Positions 9,614 to 18,223 of a stretch of DNA of 64,000 nt are shown in pieces. The translations under genes and the position numbers were made by a program. Origin of the DNA: Streptomyces sp. SW4 (lineage in GTDB: Bacteria > Actinomycetota > Actinomycetes > Streptomycetales > Streptomycetaceae); assembly GCA_003248315.1 (NCBI GenBank), contig QKWM01000004.1, forward strand, positions 3,593,001-3,657,000. Direction: 5' to 3'. The first letter of the stretch is position 1; every line of letters starts with the position of its first letter. Below the pieces are notes generated by a model. The model was given only the letters and a program-made list of their open reading frames with translations, had not been told where the DNA came from and did no database searches.

Positions 9614-10627
9614 CTACCGGCTCCCGGGGCGCAGCAGCACCTTGCCGACCTTCGGGTCGCCGGAGCCGGCCAGCTCGATGGCGTGCGCGAAGTCCTCCAG
9701 CGGCAGTTCGTGGGTGACCAGCGGCAGCGGATCGAGCAGCCCGGCCGCGAACACCCGCACCGTGTGCGCCCACGCCGCCGGCGGCGCCCCGAAGACGGTG
9801 TGCACCTCCAGCTGCCGTACGACGAGATCGGTGGGGTCGAGGCCGTCGGCGCCCGGCGCCGGGATCCCGGTCAGCACCAGCCGTCCGCCCCGCCGGAGCA
9901 GGCCGGCGGCGGTGCGGGCGGCGTCGCGCGAACCGGCGGTCTCGATCACGACGTCGAAGTCGCCGGGGAGGGGCTGGTCCTTGGTGCGGAAGCCGGTGGC
10001 GCCGTACCGCCGGGCGAGCGCCTCGCGGTCGCCGCGCGTGCCGACGGCCAGCAGCTCGGCCGGGGAGCCCGCGGCCAGGAACTGCACCGCGAACATCCCG
10101 AGGGTGCCGGTCCCGACGACGGCGACCCGCTCACCCGGGCGGGCGTTCGCCTTCAGCGCGGCGGCGGCGACGCACGCGGCCGGCTCCAGCAGGGCGGCGG
10201 CGGTGAGGTCGCAGTCGTCCGGGAGGGCGTGCAGAAGGCGGGCGGGGAGGGTGAGCGTCGGCGCCATGGCGCCCGGCTCGGTGAATCCCGTCTCCTCGTA
10301 CCCGGCCGTGCACAGCGTCGTCTCGCCCGCGTGGCAGCGGTCGCAGACCTGGCAGTTGCGAAAGCCCTCCCCGACCACCTTGCGCCCCACGAGGGAGGCG
10401 GGCACGCCGGCGCCGACCCGCTCCACGGTCCCGGACCACTCGTGCCCCGGGACGAGCGGGTACCGCACATAGCCCTCGGGCCGGTTGCCCTGGTAGACCT
10501 CGCGGTCGCTGCCGCAGATCCCGGTCGCGTGCACCCGCACCAGGGCCTCGCCGGGGCCGGGCTCGCGCGGCTCGTGCGCCACCAGCCGGTGGACGCCCGG
10601 CGCCTCGACGACGACCGCGCTGCTCAC
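9614..10627 (-). CDS. zinc-dependent alcohol/polyol dehydrogenase (MDR family)
   Basis: Medium-chain NAD(P)-dependent dehydrogenase, likely acting on a sugar, polyol or sugar-derived aldehyde. GTG start at 10627 overlaps the stop of the upstream dehydratase (GTGA), so the two are co-translated. Motifs: ATGICGSDREVY (catalytic zinc Cys), VPGHEWSGTV, the structural-zinc set CQVCDRCHAGETTLC, LLEPAACV, and a Rossmann turn VVGTGTLGMFAVQ. Intact, about 337 residues. Coupling to a sugar-acid dehydratase suggests both act in one catabolic route; the substrate cannot be read from sequence. Confidence 0.8.
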   Translation of the reverse strand: MSSAVVVEAPGVHRLVAHEPREPGPGEALVRVHATGICGSDREVYQGNRPEGYVRYPLVPGHEWSGTVERVGAGVPASLVGRKVVGEGFRNCQVCDRCHAGETTLCTAGYEETGFTEPGAMAPTLTLPARLLHALPDDCDLTAAALLEPAACVAAAALKANARPGERVAVVGTGTLGMFAVQFLAAGSPAELLAVGTRGDREALARRYGATGFRTKDQPLPGDFDVVIETAGSRDAARTAAGLLRRGGRLVLTGIPAPGADGLDPTDLVVRQLEVHTVFGAPPAAWAHTVRVFAAGLLDPLPLVTHELPLEDFAHAIELAGSGDPKVGKVLLRPGSR

Positions 10628-11789
10628 CGCTTCGTCCCCTTCGGCCTGCGCTGCTCCCAGCCCTCGGCCCACAGGTCGAACCGGGCCTGCTGCTGCGGGA
10701 ACTCGGCCGCCGCGTCCGTGTCCAGCTCGACGCCGAGGCCGGGGCGTCGGAGAGGTGGAAGCAGCCGTCCTCCGGGTCCACCACGGGCGCGCCCTTGACC
10801 ACCTTCTTGATCTCCGCGTCCGCGAAGTCGTTGAAGTGCTCCAGGATCTTGAAGTTGGGGGAGGTGAAGCCCACCTGGAGCGAGGCGGCGGTCAGCACGG
10901 ACCCGCCGACGTTGTGCGGGGCGACCAGCATGTAGTGGGTCTCCGCCGTCGCGGCCAGCTTCCGGGTCTCCCAGATGCCGCCGATGTGACCGACGTCCGG
11001 CTGGATGATGTCGGCCGACTGGTCCTCGAACAGCTCCCGGAACTCGATCCGGTCGTGGATGCGCTCACCCGTCGCCACCGGCAGGTCCACCTTCTCGGCG
11101 ACCTTCTTCAGCGCCTTGAGGTTCTCCGGCGGCACCGGCTCCTCCAGCCAGGCCGGCTTGAACGGCGCCATCTCCTTGGCCAGCCGCACGGCGGTGGCGG
11201 GGGAGAAGCGGCCGTGCATCTCCAGCATCAGCTCCGCCTCGGGGCCGATGGCGTCGCGCACGGCCTCGATCAGCGACACCGCGTACCGGGTCTGCTCGTG
11301 GTCCAGCTCGAAGTGCCCGGTGCCGAAGGGGTCGATCTTCAGCGCCCGGTACCCGCGCTCCATGACGCCGCGCGCGGCCTTGTGGTACGCCTCCGGCGTC
11401 CGCTCGGTGGTGTACCAGCCGTTGGCGTACGCCTTCACCTTGTCGGTGACCTTGCCGCCCAGCAGCTGCCACACGGGCACGCCGAGGGCCTTGCCCTTGA
11501 TGTCCCAGCACGCCATCTCGATCACGGCGATGCCGGACATCACGATCTCGCCGGCGCGGCCGTAGTCGCCGTACTTCATCCGCTTGACGAGATCCTCGAC
11601 GGCGAACGGGTCCGAGCCGAGAATGTGGTTGGCCTCGGCCTCCTTCAGATAGCCGAGGAGCGCGTCGGTGTGCCCCAGCATCCGGGTCTCGCCGACCCCC
11701 GTGACTCCTTCGTCGGTGTGCACCTGAACGTACGTCAGGTTGCGCCACGGCGTCCCGACCACGTGCGTGCTGATTCCGGTGATGCGCAC
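10624..11789 (-). CDS. enolase-superfamily sugar-acid dehydratase (mandelate racemase/MLE, galactonate-dehydratase-like)
   Basis: Member of the mandelate racemase branch that abstracts a proton alpha to a carboxylate and, in sugar-acid dehydratases, yields a 2-keto-3-deoxy acid. GTG start at 11789, about 390 residues. Visible landmarks are GETRMLGHTDALL, ALKIDPFGTGHF, LMLEMHGRFSP, AWLEEPVPPENL, VATGERIHDRIEF, IIQPDVGHIGGI and MLVAPHNVGGSV. These match the metal-binding acids and the His bases in the order seen in D-galactonate dehydratase. One base is missing in GGGG at 10741-10744, just before the C-terminus ...DLWAEGWEQRRPKGTKR. With a GH35 galactosidase and galM nearby, galactonate or a related aldonate is a plausible substrate, by inference only. 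Confidence 0.78.
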
Positions 11790-11808
11790 GGCAGTTGCCC
11801 TTCGCTGC

Positions 11809-11825
11809 GTTCGATATTTCGTCAC
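11809..11825. promoter_or_regulatory. putative operator before the dehydratase gene
   Basis: GTTCGATATTTCGTCAC stands 20 bases upstream of the dehydratase GTG. It shares the GTTCGATAT core with 9507-9522 and, in complement, ATATCG.AC with 664-681. A second TTCGAAAT element follows at 11829. This suggests shared control with the transporter and arabinanase units. Confidence 0.35.
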
Positions 11826-12002
11826 TCGTTCGAAATGCTGGCGTGACAGTAAGGACGGGGCGGCGGGGGTGTCAATGGGGTGGACACATAACGGTTTCGG
11901 GAGTTTCCGCCGCGGGGTGCGGAGGGGGCGCGCGGGTTTCCCACACAACCTTCACAGGGGCCTCTGGAGGCGTAACCCCGCGGAATCTAACCTTCCCGCG
12001 TC

Positions 12003-12772
12003 ATGGACTACTGCCACCCGTGCCGACGGCACCTCAACGGCGCCCTCGCCTGCCCGGGGTGCGGCACCCCGTCGAACAGCTCCGCCTGCCCGAGGAGGGG
12101 GACGGCCGGGGTACGGCGCCGAGGACGACGGACGCGACGCCGATCCGTACGGTGGCCCCACCGAGGAGCCCGGCAGGGCGGCCCGCCGCCGCGCCCGGGA
12201 CCCGGAACCGCCCCCGCCCCGGCCTCCGGCGGTCCGGCCGGCGGAGGGCGCGCGGCGCCGGGACCAGCCGCCGGGACCGCAAGGCCGCGGCCCACCGCCG
12301 GCGCCGGCGCCGGACCCTGCTGGTCACGGCCGGCTTCGTGCTCGCGGCGGGCGGGCTGAGCCTCGCCGAGCTGGGCACGGACGCGCCCGCCGACCCGCCC
12401 CGCCCGCCGCCGCCGGGAACCAGTCGCCGGACGGCTCCGCCTCCTCGGAGGCCGGCACGGGCCCCGTGACCCGCCGGCCGACGCCGCCCGCCGCTCGGGC
12501 GCCCCCACGTCCTCGCCGTCGCCGGACGGCACCTCGGCGTCCCCGTCGGCCTCGGCGTCGGAATCGCCCGCGGAGTCGCGGGCGCCGTCGCCGTCCCGGC
12601 CGGACCCCGCCGACGCCCCGCCCGCGGACCCCACCACCGGCCCCCGGCGGCGGACTCCCCGCCCCACCGGCCGACCGCACACCCCGCCCGCGAACCCGAC
12701 GGGGGAGGAGACCCCCTCCCGGACCCCACCCCCACGGAAACCTGCGAACGCTTCCTGTGGTGGTGCACGTAG
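12003..12772 (+). CDS. zinc-ribbon, single-pass membrane protein with Pro/Ser/Ala-rich tail (SCO2400-like)
   Basis: ATG start; the N-terminus MDYCHPCRRHLNGALACPGC holds two CxxC pairs of a small zinc ribbon. An Arg/Pro/Ala-rich region follows, then a membrane segment in TLLVTAGFVLAAGGLSLAEL, and a long low-complexity tail. The protein ends ETCERFLWWCT, a conserved terminus I recall from Streptomyces proteins annotated SCO2400 family. Several bases are missing in C/G runs, so no single frame carries the whole protein. Function unknown; topology suggests the zinc ribbon is inside the cell and the tail outside. Confidence 0.65.
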
Positions 12773-12785
12773 CCCCCGCCCCTTC

Positions 12786-12855
12786 ACCACCGGCGCGAAC
12801 CACACGCCCCAGAGGGCCGCGGGGAACTGCGCGACCGGCCCAAGACCACCCGCAC
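12786..12855. repeat. copy 1 of a 70-base dispersed Streptomyces repeat
   Basis: Contains GCGGGGAACTGCGCGACC followed by GGCCCAAGACCACCCGCAC. Copy 2 lies about 112 bases downstream and differs at about ten positions. The core GGGGCGCGGGGAACTGCGCG is widespread between genes in Streptomyces. Between them the two copies occupy most of the 260-base gap between the zinc-ribbon gene and marR. Confidence 0.75.
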
Positions 12856-12897
12856 CGCCGCACGCGCCCGGCCCCGAGCCCCGACGCCGCCCCCTCC

Positions 12898-12967
12898 GCC
12901 ACCGGCGTGAACCGCACGCCCTGAAGGGGCGCGGGGAACTGCGCGACCAGCCCAAGACCACCCGCAC
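12898..12967. repeat. copy 2 of the 70-base dispersed Streptomyces repeat
   Basis: Contains GGGGCGCGGGGAACTGCGCG, then ACCAGCCCAAGACCACCCGC, in direct orientation to the copy at 12786-12855. The rest of the gap up to 13032 is C-rich, low-complexity sequence with no recognisable gene. Confidence 0.75.
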
Positions 12968-13032
12968 GCACCCCCGAACCGCACCCCCACCCCCTCACCG
13001 CCCCCCACCCCCTCACCCGGACGCTGCCCGCG

Positions 13033-13476
13033 TCACTCCTCCCCGAGCATCCGCCGCAGCAGCCCCCGCAGAACCTCCCGCTCCGCCCCGGACAACCCCG
13101 CCAGCGGCTCCCGGGCGAACCGCAGCGACTCCCGCAGCTCGCGGGCCATCCGCCGCCCCTCGTCCGTCGCCGCCGCCACCTTCACCCGCCGGTCGGCGGG
13201 ATCCAGCCGCCGCTCCACCAGCCCCCGCGCCTCCAGCCGGTCCACGATCCCCGTGACGTTCGACGGCTCGCACTTCAGCTTGTGCGCCAGCTTCCGCATC
13301 GGCAGCGGCTCCAGCGACAGCAGACTCAGCAGCTTCGCCTGCGCCCCGGTCAGCGCCTTCTCGGCGGCCGCCTCCTCGTAGTCGGCGGAGAAGCGGGCCA
13401 CGACCTCGCCGATGAGCTCGACGACTTCCTGGGTCAGCGGGTCCGGACGCCGGGACTGCGGTGAGGGAGGAACCAT
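13033..13476 (-). CDS. MarR-family transcriptional regulator
   Basis: Winged-helix repressor of 147 residues, typical MarR length, intact. LSLLSLEPLPMRKLAHKL and CEPSNVTGIVDRLEARGLV form the helix-turn-helix, and RRLDPADRRVKVAAATDEGR is the wing, the most conserved part of the family. It is divergent from the MDR oxidoreductase gene, with two palindromes in the 95-base gap. The simplest reading is that it represses itself and the reductase and is released by a small electrophile or phenolic ligand. Confidence 0.88.
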   Translation of the reverse strand: MVPPSPQSRRPDPLTQEVVELIGEVVARFSADYEEAAAEKALTGAQAKLLSLLSLEPLPMRKLAHKLKCEPSNVTGIVDRLEARGLVERRLDPADRRVKVAAATDEGRRMARELRESLRFAREPLAGLSGAEREVLRGLLRRMLGEE

Positions 13477-13502
13477 GCGCCCAGAGTACAGGTGTTTGAC
13501 AA

Positions 13503-13541
13503 CCTGAAATATTCAGGCGCATCGTTGTTTCAGGTACTGAA
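13503..13541. promoter_or_regulatory. two palindromes in the marR/oxidoreductase gap (likely MarR operators)
   Basis: CCTGAA-ATA-TTCAGG at 13503-13517 and TTCAG-GTA-CTGAA at 13529-13541. Both are perfect inverted repeats around a 3-base centre and share the half-site TTCAG. The spacing of centres, about 25 bases, suits two dimers covering the divergent promoters. Confidence 0.6.
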
Positions 13542-13571
13542 GCATCTGCCCCCGCTGCGAAAGGCACCGTC

Positions 13572-14594
13572 ATGACCGACTCCCCCTCCCTCCCCGCCGT
13601 CAACCGCGAGTGGCACCTGCTCCGCCGCCCGGTCGGCTGGCCCGAGCCGGAGGACTTCGCCCTGGTCGAGGCCCCGATGCCGGAGCCGGGCGAGGGCCAG
13701 GTGCTGGTCCGCAACCTGTACGTCTCCGTCGACCCCTACATGCGCGGCCGGATGAGCGCCGCCAAGTCCTACGTCGCCCCCTTCGAGCTGGGCAAGGTCA
13801 TGCAGGGCGGCGCGGTCGGCGAGGTCGTCGCGTCCAACGCCGACGGCCTCTCCGCCGGCGACCACGTCCTGCACTTCTTCGGCTGGCGCGAGTACGCCGC
13901 CGTGGACGCGAAGAACGCCGTCAAGGTCGACCCGGAGGCCGCGCCCCTGTCGACGTACCTCGGCGTCCTCGGCATGACCGGCCTGACCGCCTACGCCGGC
14001 CTGCTGCGCACCGCCGCGTTCAAGGAGGGCGACGCCGTCTTCGTCTCCGGCGCCGCCGGGGCCGTGGGCAGCCAGGTGGGCCAGATCGCCAGGCTGAAGG
14101 GCGCCTCGCGGGTCGTCGGCTCGGCGGGCTCCGACGAGAAGGTCAAGCTCCTCGTCGAGGAGTACGGCTTCGACGCCGCTTTCAACTACAAGGACGGCCC
14201 GGTCAGCGAGCAGCTGCGCGCCGCCGCGCCCGACGGCATCGACGTCTACTTCGACAACGTCGGCGGCGACCACCTGGAGGCCGCGATCGGCTCCCTCAAC
14301 CGGGACGGCCGGATCGCGGTCTGCGGCATGATCTCGGTCTACAACAACACCGAGCCCGCCCCCGGCCCGAAGAACCTCGCCCGCCTCATCCAGACCCGGG
14401 GCCGCATCGAGGGCTTCCTCGTCGGTGACCACTACGACCTCCAGCCGCAGTTCGTGCAGGAGGTCGGCCCCTGGGTGCGGGACGGCTCGCTGAAGTACCG
14501 CGAGACGGTCGTCGAGGGCATCGAGAACAACCTGGAGGCGTTCCTCGGCGTCCTGCGCGGCGACAACATCGGAAAGATGGTCGTCAAGCTCTGA
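13572..14594 (+). CDS. NADPH-dependent MDR oxidoreductase (CurA/leukotriene B4 reductase type)
   Basis: Zinc-free medium-chain reductase that reduces activated double bonds of enones such as curcumin-like compounds or alkenals. ATG start with GAAAGG upstream, 340 residues, intact. Motifs: DPYMRGRMSAAKSYV, GLTAYAGLLRTAAFKEGD, the cofactor turn VSGAAGAVGSQVGQIA, DVYFDNVGGDHLEAAI and ENNLEAFLGVLRGDNIGKMV. Divergent from a MarR regulator with palindromic sites between them, so it is probably induced by its substrate. Confidence 0.88.
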   Translation: MTDSPSLPAVNREWHLLRRPVGWPEPEDFALVEAPMPEPGEGQVLVRNLYVSVDPYMRGRMSAAKSYVAPFELGKVMQGGAVGEVVASNADGLSAGDHVLHFFGWREYAAVDAKNAVKVDPEAAPLSTYLGVLGMTGLTAYAGLLRTAAFKEGDAVFVSGAAGAVGSQVGQIARLKGASRVVGSAGSDEKVKLLVEEYGFDAAFNYKDGPVSEQLRAAAPDGIDVYFDNVGGDHLEAAIGSLNRDGRIAVCGMISVYNNTEPAPGPKNLARLIQTRGRIEGFLVGDHYDLQPQFVQEVGPWVRDGSLKYRETVVEGIENNLEAFLGVLRGDNIGKMVVKL

Positions 14595-14730
14595 CCGCAC
14601 GCCACGAGAGGCCCCGGCCGGGGAGCGCACGGAGCGCCCTTCCCGAGGATTCCGGCATGCGGTAGCTTCTTTCCGATATCCGTCGCGATCGTGGGCGCGA
14701 GTCGCGGCGGACCGAGGAGGAAGACACCGC

Positions 14731-15149
14731 ATGCCCATCCAGCAGTCCGAGGTCCTGTACACCGCGGTGGCCACCGCCGAGAACGGCCGTGACGGCCGGG
14801 TCGCCACCGACGACGGCAAGCTCGACGTGGTCGTGAACCCGCCCAAGGAGATGGGCGGCAGCGGCGACGGCACCAACCCGAGCAGCTGTTCGCCGCCGGC
14901 TACAGCGCCTGCTTCCAGGGCGCGCTCGGCGTCGTGGCCCGCCAGGAGAACGTCGACGTGACCGGCTCGACCGTCACCGCGAAGGTCGGCATCGGCAAGA
15001 ACGACGACGGCTTCGGGATCATCGTCGAGATCTCCGCCGAGATCCCGACGGTGGACGCCGCCACCGCCCGCTCGCTGGTCGAGAAGGCCCACCAGGTCTG
15101 CCCGTACTCGAAGGCGACCCGCGGCAACATCACCGTGACCCTCGTCTGA
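14731..15149 (+). CDS. ohr: organic hydroperoxide resistance protein, OsmC/Ohr family
   Basis: Thiol peroxidase that reduces organic hydroperoxides using two cysteines. About 139 residues. ATG start with GAGGA upstream. EQLFAAGYSACFQGAL carries the peroxidatic Cys and KAHQVCPYSKATRGN the second Cys; GIGKNDDGFGIIVEI is the usual central strand. One base is missing in the CCC at 14877-14879 (NP-EQ junction), which separates the first 50 residues from both active cysteines. A strong hairpin follows at 15192. Confidence 0.88.
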
Positions 15150-15191
15150 CGCGAGCCCCGTGACCCGCGTCCGACGCGGTTCGTCGCGCAC

Positions 15192-15236
15192 GGCGGGAAG
15201 GCCGCACCCCGGGACGCGGGGTGCGGCCTTCCCGCC
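15192..15236. terminator. 19-base-pair stem terminator
   Basis: GGCGGGAAGGCCGCACCCC at 15192-15210 pairs perfectly with 15218-15236 around a 7-base loop. It lies 40 bases after the ohr stop. There is no U tract, as is usual in Streptomyces. Confidence 0.8.
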
Positions 15237-15274
15237 GTCCCGCGCCGTGGGCCCGGCCCGATAGAGTGCGGGCC

Positions 15275-16069
15275 ATGCGCGATCTTGGGGCGGGATTCGG
15301 TCACCTTCTGAAGGGCCAGCGCTGGGTGGCCCGGCACGGCAGGAGTCTCGGCTTCGGGCTGGTCCCGGGCCTGATCACCCTCGTTCTCTACGCGGCGGCG
15401 CTGGTGGCGCTGGCCCTGTGGGGCCCGGACGCCGTCGCCTGGGCGACGCCGTTCGCCGACGACTGGTCCAGCCCCTGGCTCGGGCTGTTCCGCGGCTTCC
15501 TCACCGCCGTGCTGTTCGCCCTGTGCCTGCTCCTCGCCGTGCTCACGTTCACGGCGGTGACCCTGCTGATCGGCCAGCCCTTCTACGAGAACCTCTCCGA
15601 GCGCGTCGACCGGGACGTCTCCCCGGACGGCGTCGCCCCCGAGTCCGGCCTGCCCCTCTGGCGCGAACTGTGGATCTCCGGCCGGGACAGCCTGCGCATC
15701 CTGGTCCGCGCCGCCCTGTGGGGCGTGCTGCTCTTCGCCTGCGGCTTCGTCCCGGTCGTCGGCCAGACCGCCGTGCCGGTGCTCGGCTTCTTCGTCACCG
15801 GCTTCTTCCTCACCGAGGAACTGACCTCGGTCGCCCTCCAGCGCCGCGGGGTCGAGCTGCGCGAGCGCCTCGCCCTGCTCCGCTCCCGCAAGACCCTGGT
15901 CTGGGGGTTCGGCACCCCGCTCGCCCTGGCCTTCCTCGTGCCGTTCGTCGCGGTGTTCCTGATGCCGGGCGCGGTCGCCGGCGCCACCCTGCTCGCCCGC
16001 GAGCTGCTGGGCGAGGAGACCGAGGACGGCGAACCCGCACCCGAGGGCGAGCAGCGGACCGTCGGCTGA
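15275..16069 (+). CDS. EI24-domain (CysZ-like) integral membrane protein
   Basis: About 264 residues, ATG start, intact. Four or more hydrophobic stretches: LVPGLITLVLYAAALVALAL, FLTAVLFALCLLLAVLTFTA, ALWGVLLFACGFVPVVGQ and PLALAFLVPFVAVFLMPGAV. GQPFYENLSERVDR and the short FVPVVGQTAVPVLG loop are typical of the EI24/CysZ family, some of whose members move sulfate. The acidic C-terminus (GEETEDGEPAPEGEQ) is probably cytoplasmic. Neighbours give no further clue. Confidence 0.75.
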   Translation: MRDLGAGFGHLLKGQRWVARHGRSLGFGLVPGLITLVLYAAALVALALWGPDAVAWATPFADDWSSPWLGLFRGFLTAVLFALCLLLAVLTFTAVTLLIGQPFYENLSERVDRDVSPDGVAPESGLPLWRELWISGRDSLRILVRAALWGVLLFACGFVPVVGQTAVPVLGFFVTGFFLTEELTSVALQRRGVELRERLALLRSRKTLVWGFGTPLALAFLVPFVAVFLMPGAVAGATLLARELLGEETEDGEPAPEGEQRTVG

Positions 16070-16085
16070 CCGGCGCCCACCCCGT

Positions 16086-16124
16086 ACCGGACGCCGCGCA
16101 CCGGACGCCGCGCACCGGACGCCC
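16086..16124. repeat. 14-base tandem repeat, nearly three copies
   Basis: Unit ACCGGACGCCGCGC repeats head to tail in the short gap between two convergent genes. Confidence 0.7.
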
Positions 16125-16141
16125 GGCCCCGTGCCCCGCCG

Positions 16142-17418
16142 TCAGTCCCGCGCCCGCTCCGCCGCGCCGGGACCCGGCGCCGCCCCGACCGCGACGGCGA
16201 CGATCGCCCGCGTCTGCGCCACGATGTCCAGCCGGTTCCGGACGAACTCCGGGTCGGTGATCCCGGTGGTGTTCCCGGCGGCGAACCGGAGCACCGGCGT
16301 GTGCACGTGCCCGCCGGGCAGCCGGTCGTGCAGACCCAGCCGGTCCCGCAGCAGCGTGGCGCGGTAGGCGATCTCGTTGGACAGGTAGTCCCCGCCCCGC
16401 CGGCCCGCGCCGTCGACCCGGGTGTGGGCCCGTCCGGCCGGACGACGGGCCCGGTGCCTCCCCCGGCCGGGATCTCGGTGACGGAGGTGTTGTCGTACAC
16501 GGGGAACGGCCCGGTGTCCGCCGCGACGACGGCGGCGTACGGCAGGGTGGTCGTCGTCCACTGCGGCTGCGAGGCCAGGTCGGCGACCGGGATCGTCTCG
16601 GGCCGGCCGGTGTTCTCGTTGTCCGCGAACCCGCCCCGCCAGGCCCCGTTGGTCCGCTCGAGGTCGAACCGGCCCACGCGCCCCTGGCTCACGGTCGCGA
16701 ACAGGTCCACCGCCGGCAGATGGGGCCGCAGCGCCCGCTCCACCGCCCCCTGCGTGAAGTCCCGCCACCGCACCGGGAACACGGCCGTCTCCACCCGTGC
16801 CGGCCCCCGGGCCGTGCGGATCACCGTGCCGTCGAGGGCGAGCGCGGCGGCGCCGGAGGGGTTGGAGATGCGGATGTCGCGGTCGAGGGTGAACGGGTCG
16901 AAGCCCGTGACCAGCACCCGCTTCAGCCCCTTGCCGACCGGGTACCGCAGGTCGCTCTGCCCGCGGGAGGTGCGCTCCAGCTCGCCCAGCAGCGCCTGCC
17001 GTTGCCGGTCCGCCAGGGCGAACCCCGGCTCCCAGGCGCGCAGTTCCCGGGTCATCCCGAGCCGCGCCCAGTACAGCGGCCGGTCGTCGTCCCTGCTGAG
17101 GTCCCCGCCGGCCGGGCCCCGGCCCTGCACCCGGTCCACGGCCCGCCGCCACAGGGCCTCGCCCGCGCGGACGACGACCCGCCGGGCCTCGGCGTACGAG
17201 CCGGCGCCGCGCAGGTCCCGGGCGAACGCCGGTGCCACCGTGTCGAATCCGGAGCGCCGCAGGATCTCCCGGGGTGCCTCCCGGTCGAGCCGCTGCTCCT
17301 CCACGGTGGGGGAGGGCGCGGGATGCGGTGGGGGCGCGGCCGTCGCCGTCGCCGGCGCCGCGATCCCCGCCACCAGGGCCAGTCCGAGTACGCCGGCGCG
17401 TATACGTAGGGAGTTCAA
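16142..17418 (-). CDS. secreted pyroglutamyl-peptidase-like protein (C15 fold) with catalytic Cys replaced by Ser
   Basis: About 425 residues with a Sec-type signal (VLGLALVAGIAAPATATA). An N-terminal helical region of about 150 residues precedes a peptidase C15-like domain: RVLVTGFDPFTLDRDI, RISNPSGAAALALDGT, VETAVFPVRWRDF. The usual Cys-Asn motif (YVCN in pyroglutamyl peptidase I) reads DYLSNEIAYR here, and the His region reads GGHVHTPVLRFA. One base is missing in the CCC at 16439-16441, which separates the Ser/His half. The Cys-to-Ser change lies in a clean stretch, so it is not explained by the frame error. Activity is therefore uncertain: a serine-type variant or a non-peptidase. Confidence 0.7.
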
Positions 17419-17534
17419 GGCAGTCCGGGTCCTTCCGTCGCCGTGGGGTGCGTCCGCTGGACGGGCGCAGTATGGCGTGACGGAAGTGACGTGCGCTACA
17501 GGGCGGTTCGGGCCTCGCCGAGCGGGGCGGCGGT

Positions 17535-18091
17535 TCAGGCCTCGCCGAGCAGGGCCAGGAAGTCCCGGAAGGCCCCGGCATGTCCACCGATTCCGGGTCC
17601 AGCAGCCACTGGTACTGCAGACCGTCGAGGACCGCCACGACCAGCGGCGCCGCCCGCTCGGGCGTCAGCCCGCTCGGCAGCCGGTCGCCGTACTCGGCGC
17701 GCAGCAGATCCGCCATGTAGGAACGCACCCGCTGGTAACGCTCGGTGAAGAACGCGCGGGCCGGATGGCCGTCCGTGACGCTCTCCCCGAGCAGCGCCGC
17801 GAACGTCTGGATGATCGCCGGCCGCATCGCGTTGTACTCGACCAGGGCGGCCAGCAGGTCCAGCCGGAGCCGCTCGGCCGGCAGCGCGTCCCAGCGGTCG
17901 CGCTCGTCCAGGACCGCCACCAGCAGCGCTTCCTTGGTCGGGAAGTGGTGCAGCAGCCCCTGCTGGGTGAGGCCGACCCGCTCCGCCACGGCGGCCAGGC
18001 TCGCGCCCCGGTAACCGCGCTCGGCGATCACCTCCAGGGCGGCCCGCACGATCTCCGCGCGCCGTTCCTCGCTTCTGGCCCTGGTCGTCAT
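17535..18091 (-). CDS. TetR-family transcriptional regulator
   Basis: About 186 residues. ATG start MTTRARSEERRAEIVRAAL; an in-frame GTG lies seven codons upstream. The helix-turn-helix spans ASLAAVAERVGLTQQGLLHHF followed by PTKEALLVAVLDER. One base is missing in CCCC at 17573-17576; the repaired C-terminus is VDMPGAFRDFLALLGEA. It is divergent from the GH3 beta-glucosidase with a long inverted repeat between them, so it probably represses that gene, perhaps in response to a sugar or glucoside. Confidence 0.85.
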
Positions 18092-18128
18092 GGCGTCACG
18101 GTACGCCACCACGCCCGCCCCGCCGAGC

Positions 18129-18154
18129 GCTTCGTAACGCTAACATAACGAAGC
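18129..18154. promoter_or_regulatory. inverted repeat between tetR and GH3 gene (putative TetR operator)
   Basis: GCTTCGT at 18129-18135 and ACGAAGC at 18148-18154 form perfect arms with a 12-base centre that itself contains AACGCTAACATA. It sits midway between the divergent starts. Confidence 0.55.
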
Positions 18155-18223
18155 CTACCGATCGCCAGGTTGCGCGGGCAGGATGGCGGGCGACCCGACG
18201 GCTTTCGACGAGGAGGTGCCGCG

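Noticed and set aside
16142..18112. A single 656-residue TetR-peptidase fusion
   Set aside because: The frame joins the two only because one base is missing near 17573. Repaired, the TetR protein stops at 17535, and the peptidase-like gene has its own start and signal peptide.
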